Assembly (NCBI GenBank): GCA_015485945.1 | Contig: WFSM01000134.1 | Span: 1 to 11,585, forward strand | Reading direction: 5' to 3' | Length of the DNA: 11,585 bases | From: Candidatus Bipolaricaulota bacterium | GTDB lineage: Bacteria > Bipolaricaulota > Bipolaricaulia > UBA7950 > UBA9294 | Shown: positions 6,654 to 11,585 of the stretch, one piece after another | How positions within the stretch are numbered: position 1 is the first letter of the stretch | Layout: the number at the start of each line of letters is the position of its first letter | Position numbers and translations under genes: made by a program | Notes under the pieces: generated by a model | What the model was told of the DNA's origin: nothing | Databases searched by the model: none | The model's input: the letters and a program-made list of their open reading frames with translations, nothing else

Positions 6654-7838
6654 ATGAAGAACGCGTTTGTCAGTTTGTTTATTGCTGTTGCCGTTGCCAT
6701 GATCGGTGTCGGGATTATCGCTCCCATCTTGCCGCTGTACGCGAAGGCATTCTCCGCCACCGGGGTATCGATCGGGTTGGTGATCGCCGCGTTCTCGCTC
6801 TCCCGCAGCTTGCTCGGTCCGTTTCTGGGCCGTCTGTCCGACCGGATCGGTCGGAAGCGGATGCTCGTCGCTGGGCTGGCTGGATACGCCGTTGTCTCGG
6901 TACTGTACGCTGTTGCCGCCAACCTGTGGCAGCTCGGGTTGTTTCGTCTGTTTCAGGGAGCGGCATCGGTGATGGTCACCCCAATTGCGCAGGCGTACAT
7001 CGGCGATATTACTCCACCCGGGAAAGAAGGCCGCTACATGAACCTGTTCTATTCGGCGATGTTCCTGGGGATGGCGTTCGGTCCGCTCCTTGGAGGAAGC
7101 CTGAGTGCAGTATGGTCGTATCAAGCGGCATTCTATGGCATGGGAGTATTAAGCCTAATTGCTCTCATTCTCGTAACAAAGGCCGTCCCAGCTGACCACA
7201 TACAAAAGCAGCAGCAACACCGCAACAACAGCAATACGATTGTGCCCCTCAGGGACGTGCTGAAAAACGATGGGGTGAAGATGATCTGCGTGTACGTGGC
7301 GACACGTGGATTTTGGCGCCAGGGATTCAACACATTTTATCCGCTGTTCGCAGTGATGACCGCCGGGCTGGGAGAGGCGAGCGTGGGGCTTGTTCTATCG
7401 GTGTACATGCTCGGAGGCGGCCTGCTTCAGATTCCGTTTGGATTCCTTGCCGACCGGTTCCCACGGCTTCCGCAGATCATCATCGGAAGCACCCTTGCTC
7501 CGCTCCTTCTTCTCGCGATCCCGTTTACCCACCAACTGTGGCTTGTCACCGTCATTATGTTCGGGATCGGCGCCCTGTCCGCCCTGTCACGGGCGTCGGT
7601 CCTCGCTATCCGCACCGAACTCGGACGGACGCACGGAATGGGGACGCTCGCCGGACTGCAAGGAGCAGCATTCGCCGCCGGGCAAATGATCGGCCCACCA
7701 ACGTCGGGGTTGATCGCGGACGCAGTCGGATTACCAGCGATATTTCCGTTCGGAACCGCAATCGGCCTCATTGGATCCGGATTCGTTGTCATGTGGCTCC
7801 GCCGCTGGCAACGCAGTGAGGCTACAACAGCTCGTTGA
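6654..7838 (+). CDS. MFS transporter, DHA1 multidrug-efflux type
   Basis: This 394-residue twelve-helix inner-membrane transporter is probably a proton-coupled exporter. MFS motif A is GRLSDRIGRKR (59-69), between helices 2 and 3. The helix 4 region FRLFQGAASVM (97-107) carries the conserved motif B arginine. GMAFGPLLGG (139-148) is the antiporter motif C on helix 5, typical of drug:H+ antiporters of the DHA1/TetA type. The central cytoplasmic loop (~183-207) is rich in Gln and Asn (HIQKQQQHRNNSN), which is unusual but plausible for a linker. The substrate is unknown. It is transcribed away from the Fsr-like transporter across a ~100-bp gap, and its last 17 bp overlap the end of the convergent TlpA-type gene. 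It has the same length as its divergent neighbour, but the two look like different MFS families rather than a recent duplication. Confidence 0.88.
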   Translation: MKNAFVSLFIAVAVAMIGVGIIAPILPLYAKAFSATGVSIGLVIAAFSLSRSLLGPFLGRLSDRIGRKRMLVAGLAGYAVVSVLYAVAANLWQLGLFRLFQGAASVMVTPIAQAYIGDITPPGKEGRYMNLFYSAMFLGMAFGPLLGGSLSAVWSYQAAFYGMGVLSLIALILVTKAVPADHIQKQQQHRNNSNTIVPLRDVLKNDGVKMICVYVATRGFWRQGFNTFYPLFAVMTAGLGEASVGLVLSVYMLGGGLLQIPFGFLADRFPRLPQIIIGSTLAPLLLLAIPFTHQLWLVTVIMFGIGALSALSRASVLAIRTELGRTHGMGTLAGLQGAAFAAGQMIGPPTSGLIADAVGLPAIFPFGTAIGLIGSGFVVMWLRRWQRSEATTAR

Positions 7839-8634
7839 TAAATTGATCCGTGAGGTTATCGGGATGGCCGACATAGCGGATGATTCCCTGACGGTCGATG
7901 ACGTAGGTGTGCGGGACTCCCACCAACATGCTGTTGACCCCATACAATTTTGTGATCGGGCTGCCGCTTTTCCCGCCTGGTTCCCACACGTTGATGAAGT
8001 CGGTATAGCCGTTCCCGGCAATGAAATCGGCCGCCGCCTGTTCGGTTTGATCGGTACTTACTGCAATCACCACTAATCCACGGTTGTGATAGCGGGTATA
8101 TAGATTCTGGAGATGGGGCATGCTCTCCCGGCACGGCGTGCACCACGCGCCCCAAAACTCAAGCACCACCACGCTGCCGCGATAATGGGACAGCGTCATT
8201 GTCGCTCCCGCGATGGTGTGGGCAGTAAAATCGGGCGCAGTCATCCCCACGTCGGTTCCCACCGGGGGCAGCGAACTTGTCACTGTAATCGTGAGTTGGG
8301 TTTCACCTTGATGGCCGTCGGAATCGGTCACCGTCAGCTTGGCGATGAACGTGCCTGCGGTTTCATAAGTATGATGGACGATGATATCGAGGTTGGTGCC
8401 AGTGGCTGGTGGCGTTTTGTCCCCAAAATCGAGGGTATAATTGACCGTCGTTCCAGCCGGAATATTGGAATGAGAGAGATCAAACGCCACATCCAGCGGC
8501 GCTTTGCCGTTCACCATTGAGGCGCTCATGGCCACAAGTGGCTTTTCGCCAGGTGTGCAACCAAATAGTGCTCCAAGCAACAATAATAGTCCCGTGACAG
8601 CGATGATTACGTTACGCAATGGATGATTTTTCAT
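7822..8634 (-). CDS. Lipoprotein with PKD domain and TlpA-like thioredoxin domain
   Basis: This 270-residue exported thiol-disulfide protein has a basic N-terminus, a hydrophobic stretch (9-24) and LFGC (23-26), a slightly atypical lipobox with Cys26 as the likely lipidated residue. Residues ~31-119 form a PKD-type beta-sandwich (LDFGD at 68-72, HTYETAGTF at 88-96, LTVTDSDG at 100-107). Residues ~128-270 are a TlpA/ResA-type redoxin domain with FWGAWCTPCRESMP (160-173), active-site Cys165 and Cys168, and the cis-proline region GVPHTYVID (239-247). It probably acts outside the cytoplasmic membrane as a disulfide reductant, for example for extracytoplasmic proteins. The PKD domain may mediate surface or protein contact, which is inference. 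The start is set by AAGGGGGG ending 5 nt upstream. Its 3' end overlaps the convergent MFS gene by 17 bp. The CcdA/DsbD-type electron donor usually needed is not in the window. Confidence 0.88.
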   Translation of the reverse strand: MKNHPLRNVIIAVTGLLLLLGALFGCTPGEKPLVAMSASMVNGKAPLDVAFDLSHSNIPAGTTVNYTLDFGDKTPPATGTNLDIIVHHTYETAGTFIAKLTVTDSDGHQGETQLTITVTSSLPPVGTDVGMTAPDFTAHTIAGATMTLSHYRGSVVVLEFWGAWCTPCRESMPHLQNLYTRYHNRGLVVIAVSTDQTEQAAADFIAGNGYTDFINVWEPGGKSGSPITKLYGVNSMLVGVPHTYVIDRQGIIRYVGHPDNLTDQFINELL

Positions 8635-8639
8635 CGGTT

Positions 8640-8647
8640 CCCCCCTT
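8640..8647 (-). promoter_or_regulatory. Ribosome binding site of the TlpA-PKD lipoprotein gene
   Basis: AAGGGGGG on the minus strand lies 5 nt before the ATG at 8634 and supports that start. No convincing -35/-10 pair was found between here and the terminator at 8745-8772. Confidence 0.5.
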
Positions 8648-8729
8648 CATCACCGCATAGTATTCATTGTGCTCGGCTGGTGGAATGAACCACGGGGGAT
8701 GAAATCCGGACATGGTAGCGCTAGATCGG

Positions 8730-8745
8730 AGTGACAGATGTCACA
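8730..8745. promoter_or_regulatory. Possible CRP/FNR-type operator
   Basis: GTGACA and TGTCAC form a perfect 6-bp inverted repeat around a 2-bp centre. With flanks it reads AGTGA-N6-TCACA, one base off the CRP/FNR-family pattern TGTGA-N6-TCACA. It lies about 96 bp upstream of the TlpA-PKD start codon and just after the transporter operon's terminator. No regulator gene is in the window, so the assignment is only by shape. Confidence 0.35.
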
Positions 8746-8772
8746 AAAAACGGACCGGATTTTCCCGGTCCG
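8745..8772 (-). terminator. Intrinsic terminator of the peptide ABC transporter operon
   Basis: On the minus strand CGGACCGG (8772-8765), a 6-nt loop and CCGGTCCG (8758-8751) make a perfect 8-bp GC-rich stem. Six T residues (8750-8745) follow directly. It starts 30 bp after the dppC-like stop codon, a textbook rho-independent terminator separating this operon from the TlpA-PKD gene. Confidence 0.92.
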
Positions 8773-8802
8773 CAATCAACGTCAATAATTTAGTACTTTT
8801 AA

Positions 8803-9726
8803 CTAGCGGCTGCCACGCATACGGGGGTCAAGGATGTCACGGAAGGCATCACCAAGAAGAGCAAACGCCAGGACAAACAGCACAATTGCTGCCCCAGGAT
8901 AAATCAGAGTGTACCAATATTGAACCGGGTTGCCTGCGGAACCGACGATCCAATCCCGCGAAAATGCAACCATTTGTCCCCAATCGGCATACCCCACCGG
9001 CGACCCTAAGCCGAAGAAGCTCATCGCCGCCACCCCGACCATTTGCGTGCCGATATCAAGTGTGGCAACAGCGAACACTACAAAAATCGTATTGGGCAAG
9101 ACATGGCGAAACATGATTCTAAATGGGCTTGCCCCTACCGCCCGGGCAGCAGCAACATAATCATTCTCACGAACATGTATTACTTCACCACGCATCAACC
9201 GAGCATAGAATGGCCATCCAACTAAGATAAATGCCAGAATCACTGGGTTTAACCCTTTTCCAATAATCGTAGTTATAACAATTGCTCCTAATAAGCCTGG
9301 AAAAGCAAACATCAAATCCACGAGACGCATAAGCAGGTTATCAACGATTCCGCCAAAGAAACCGGCGATCAGCCCCAAGACGACACCAATCGTCACGATG
9401 CTTAACACAACCTCTAACCCCACGCGAAATGCGGTTCGTGTCCCCCAAATAACACCGTAGTAGATATCGTATTGCCCGCTGGTGGTCCCAAATGGATGCT
9501 CGGGTGACGGTGGCCGCGGTGTATACCAAAATCCATCTCGCGGAATCATGTACGGATTACGAGCCCCGGGTGGTGGTGGAGCAATCCACGGCGCTGCAAT
9601 CGCGACAAAACTGAACATTACCAGGAGAACTAACCCGGTCAATGACAACGGATTAGTGAGTAGCTTCTTCGCCATGCGAATATAGCCGATCCTATGCAGT
9701 GCCCAGAAGTCCTTCAGTGCATTCAT
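8803..9726 (-). CDS. dppC: Peptide/oligopeptide ABC transporter permease, DppC/OppC-like
   Basis: This 307-residue inner-membrane subunit pairs with the DppB-like permease to form the channel of a family 5 peptide-type importer. It has a cytoplasmic N-terminus, a first membrane helix (~27-46), an extended proline-rich periplasmic segment (47-80) with the HPFGT motif typical of OppC/DppC, and a core of about five helices. The cytoplasmic EAA loop, where the ATPase docks, is DYVAAARAVGASPFRI (189-204) followed by RHVLPN (207-212). The start codon overlaps the dppB stop in an ATGA arrangement, and no strong ribosome site precedes it, so translational coupling is likely. Substrate type cannot be read from permeases: dipeptides, oligopeptides, oligosaccharides and nickel are all known for the family. 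It is the last gene of the operon. Confidence 0.92.
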   Translation of the reverse strand: MNALKDFWALHRIGYIRMAKKLLTNPLSLTGLVLLVMFSFVAIAAPWIAPPPPGARNPYMIPRDGFWYTPRPPSPEHPFGTTSGQYDIYYGVIWGTRTAFRVGLEVVLSIVTIGVVLGLIAGFFGGIVDNLLMRLVDLMFAFPGLLGAIVITTIIGKGLNPVILAFILVGWPFYARLMRGEVIHVRENDYVAAARAVGASPFRIMFRHVLPNTIFVVFAVATLDIGTQMVGVAAMSFFGLGSPVGYADWGQMVAFSRDWIVGSAGNPVQYWYTLIYPGAAIVLFVLAFALLGDAFRDILDPRMRGSR

Positions 9727-10763
9727 TCCAATCTCACCCGTGGATCAATCGCCGCGTAGAGCAAATCAACGATCAGGTTGGCAACGACGATGATAAAGCT
9801 GACAAAGAGAGCCGTCCCGAGAACAGCAGCGTAATCAAGGCTCACGGCAGCGTTGACAAAGAAATACCCCAACCCGCGGTAGGTAAATACCGTTTCTGTA
9901 ATCGCTCCTCCCGTGAATAGCCCGGCAACGAGCAACCCTCCGACCGTGATCGATGAAGTAAGTGCGTTGCGGCGGGCATGTTTGTAGATAACAACCTTCT
10001 CCGTTAACCCTTTCGCGCGTGCGGTGCGAATGTAATCCTGGCGCAGTACCTCCAACATCGAGGAGCGCATTACACGAAGCAACAGCGCCCATTCAAGCAA
10101 CGATAGAGTGATCACCGGCCCGATAATATGGCGGAATGCATTAAAGGTAACATCCAAGCGCCCATTTAAGATACCATCTATTGTATTAAGTCCCGTATAA
10201 CGATGAAAGGACGAAGACATCACTACAAGGCTGGCCCAGTTGCTCAATCTCCCCGGGGGAAACCAGTGCAACATACCATAAAAAACAAGCAGGATCACCA
10301 ACCCCAAGACAAAAGAAGGAAATGCCCAACCGATGATTGCCGAAACACGCGTTATATGGTCAATTGGCTTATCTTGATGCACGGCAGCAAGCACACCAAG
10401 CCAAATCCCCCCAAAGATAATTGGGAACACCGCGTACAACACTAACTCTGCCGAAGCGGGCACATAATGGATGATTGCTTGCGTAACCGACATCCGTGCC
10501 CACTGCGACCATCCGAGATTCCCGTGAAGCACATTATTAAGCCAATTCCAATAGCGCACCCAAAACGGCTTATCCAGACCGTATTTGTGCTCCAGTGCCT
10601 GCAATCCCGCCTTGCCGGTTCTGAGTTGCGCCGGGCCGGTAACATAACTGGCAAGCTGTTTTGCCGGTCCAAGCGCACTGAGTAATGAAAATACGACGAA
10701 TGACAACACGAGCATAATAACCGGCAGAACAAGTAACCGCCGAATCGTATATGCTATCATCAT
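9723..10763 (-). CDS. dppB: Peptide/oligopeptide ABC transporter permease, DppB/OppB-like
   Basis: This 346-residue inner-membrane permease is the partner of the DppC-like protein. The N-terminal helix (MIAYTIRRLLVLPVIML) is characteristic of DppB/OppB. The periplasmic KYGLDKPFWVRYWNWL (60-75) followed by GNLGWS (81-86) is the usual family block before helix 2. The EAA loop is RQDYIRTARAKGLTEKVV (241-258) with KHARRNAL (261-268). YRGLGYFFVNA and the C-terminal AAIDPRVRLE also match. Length is slightly above the usual ~310-340, with an insertion near 180-205. Two adjacent ATG codons exist at 10763 and 10760. AGGAG (10771-10767) is 3 nt from the first and 6 nt from the second, so the second may be preferred. 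It follows the binding-protein gene by 83 bp containing a strong hairpin. Confidence 0.92.
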   Translation of the reverse strand: MMIAYTIRRLLVLPVIMLVLSFVVFSLLSALGPAKQLASYVTGPAQLRTGKAGLQALEHKYGLDKPFWVRYWNWLNNVLHGNLGWSQWARMSVTQAIIHYVPASAELVLYAVFPIIFGGIWLGVLAAVHQDKPIDHITRVSAIIGWAFPSFVLGLVILLVFYGMLHWFPPGRLSNWASLVVMSSSFHRYTGLNTIDGILNGRLDVTFNAFRHIIGPVITLSLLEWALLLRVMRSSMLEVLRQDYIRTARAKGLTEKVVIYKHARRNALTSSITVGGLLVAGLFTGGAITETVFTYRGLGYFFVNAAVSLDYAAVLGTALFVSFIIVVANLIVDLLYAAIDPRVRLE

Positions 10764-10766
10764 TTG

Positions 10767-10771
10767 CTCCT
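10767..10771 (-). promoter_or_regulatory. Ribosome binding site of dppB
   Basis: AGGAG on the minus strand is the only good Shine-Dalgarno match before dppB. Its spacing of 6 nt to the ATG at 10760, against 3 nt to the ATG at 10763, favours the second methionine. Confidence 0.5.
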
Positions 10772-10807
10772 AACGAGAAACCAATGAGCTGCAAAAGAGA
10801 GCAAGAA

Positions 10808-10837
10808 GTGGGGCGGAGAATCTGTGCTCCGCCCCAC
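10808..10837 (-). terminator. Strong intercistronic hairpin between the binding-protein and permease genes
   Basis: A perfect 11-bp GC-rich stem (GTGGGGCGGAG pairing with CTCCGCCCCAC) closes an 8-nt loop, 9 bp after the binding-protein stop codon. On the minus strand it is followed by an interrupted T-rich run (TTCTTGCTCTCTTTT), so it may work as a leaky terminator. It may instead be a 3'-end stabiliser giving more binding protein than permease, a common arrangement in ABC importer operons. Confidence 0.75.
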
Positions 10838-10846
10838 AGTAATCAC

Positions 10847-11585
10847 TTACTTCTGCGGATATGTGATCACGTAGACCTTACCGTTGTTATTCCCGGTCTG
10901 ATCCACACTCCACAGTGCCGGTGTACTCGAACTGGTGAGGGTGACAACCTTCCACCCCGCGGGCGGAGTAGGAGTAGTGTCATCCATCACTTCCACCGAG
11001 TAATCAGTGGCCTTCTTGTACAACGGCGCGAAGTACACTCCCGGATAGACGGGGTTGTAGTACCAGCCATGCACCCAGCTTTGCTGATAGTGCCGACCGT
11101 ACGGCTGATAGAGAACGACGGACGGAGCCTGATTGTAGTAATCAAGCGAAAGCTGGGCGTAGATCTTGTTCCGCGCCGCCAAGCTGACTGTTGTCGCCGC
11201 CTTCTTGATCAACGGATCCCAATTCTTCGCAGCGTAGTCAGCAAGGGTTTTGCCCTGCCAACCTGAGAACGTACCCGTGCTCGCCATGAACGGATCAACC
11301 CAGTCATTAGCATCGTGGTAGTCCTCAAGCCAACCGATGATGAACATCGGGAGGGTGCCGGCTACCATGTCATCGAGGTATGACGGCCAGTCCTCGGCCT
11401 GGATGTTGATGTGGAACTTGGGGTTGAGCGCCTCTACGTTCTTCTTCCAGATTTCGCAGGCGGTCTGCCGTGCTCTGTTCCCAGTGTTATACACCAAGGT
11501 GAAGGTGAAACCGGTGTCCCACAGTTTCCCGTCAAATGCTTTCTTGAAGTATTCGATGGCTTTCTGCTGATTGTAGGAATAGATC
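10847..11585 (-). CDS. dppA: ABC transporter family 5 substrate-binding protein (partial, N-terminus off window)
   Basis: The frame is open from the window edge to a TAA at 10849-10847, giving 245 C-terminal residues of an extracytoplasmic solute-binding protein of the peptide/nickel family (SBP_bac_5). Typical features are an A-I-E-Y-F-K-K-type segment near the visible start, then TLVYNTGNRARQTACEIWKK, the lobe-crossing AEDWPSYLDDMVAGTLPMF, and GWLEDYHDANDWVDPFM. That last block corresponds to the WxxDYxDPxxF motif of DppA/OppA proteins. APSVVLYQPYGRHY and the following residues form the last core strand region. After the core, about 45 residues (from MDDTTPTPPAGW to the end) form a threonine/proline linker and a short beta-rich tail not usual in this family. 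It should deliver substrate to the DppB/DppC-like permeases encoded just downstream. Signal sequence and promoter lie outside the window. Confidence 0.9.
   Translation of the reverse strand, partial: IYSYNQQKAIEYFKKAFDGKLWDTGFTFTLVYNTGNRARQTACEIWKKNVEALNPKFHINIQAEDWPSYLDDMVAGTLPMFIIGWLEDYHDANDWVDPFMASTGTFSGWQGKTLADYAAKNWDPLIKKAATTVSLAARNKIYAQLSLDYYNQAPSVVLYQPYGRHYQQSWVHGWYYNPVYPGVYFAPLYKKATDYSVEVMDDTTPTPPAGWKVVTLTSSSTPALWSVDQTGNNNGKVYVITYPQK

Noticed and set aside
6566..6922. N-terminal extension of the Fsr-like transporter frame
   Set aside because: It lies antisense to the conserved N-terminus of the divergent MFS gene, including motif A, and has no membrane-protein character.
1..11585. 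tRNA, rRNA, CRISPR array, insertion sequence, toxin-antitoxin or prophage genes
   Set aside because: I read both strands and saw no cloverleaf-like segment, regular direct repeats, terminal inverted repeats, transposase or integrase motifs. Coding density leaves no gap above about 170 bp.

Overview
The window is bacterial DNA, dense in genes and moderately GC-rich. It holds ten protein-coding genes, two of them cut by the window edges, and no RNA genes, CRISPR array or mobile element. I cannot fix the phylum from sequence alone. The gene mix fits an uncultured, fermentative or thermophile-related lineage such as Bipolaricaulota (Acetothermia) or Chloroflexota: a fused phosphoglucose/phosphomannose isomerase, a ROK sugar kinase, a Thermus-like 6-phosphofructokinase and a family 5 peptide transporter. 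That placement is a guess.

Layout: (1) 1-501 (-) is a partial glycine-rich membrane protein of unknown function. (2) 536-2128 (-) is a large lipid-type enzyme joining an ICMT/phospholipid-methyltransferase-like membrane domain, a PlsC acyltransferase, a zinc ribbon and a C-terminal beta-rich module. (3) 2160-4267 (+) is a two-gene operon for sugar entry into glycolysis, the isomerase and then the ROK kinase, overlapping by 4 bp. It meets pfkA (4249-5235, -) tail to tail. Together these three can take glucose, fructose or mannose to fructose 1,6-bisphosphate. (4) 5369-6553 (-) and 6654-7838 (+) are divergent MFS transporters, one like the fosmidomycin-resistance (Fsr) family and one like DHA1 drug exporters. 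(5) 7822-8634 (-) is a lipoprotein with a PKD domain and a TlpA-type thioredoxin domain. (6) 8803-11585 (-) is a peptide-type ABC transporter operon in the order binding protein (partial), DppB-like permease, DppC-like permease, closed by a clear intrinsic terminator. No ATPase gene lies in the window.

The most notable regulatory observation is that four genes (the edge membrane protein, the isomerase, pfkA and the Fsr-like transporter) each have a sigma70-like -35/-10 pair with a 17-bp spacer placed only 7-9 nt before the start codon. This predicts leaderless mRNAs. Other genes (second MFS, TlpA protein, dppB) have ordinary Shine-Dalgarno sites. The dppBC region is visibly poorer in GC than the rest, and the hexamer CGATCG, frequent in the first 6.8 kb, is absent from the last 4.8 kb. 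No intergenic stretch exceeds 170 bp.
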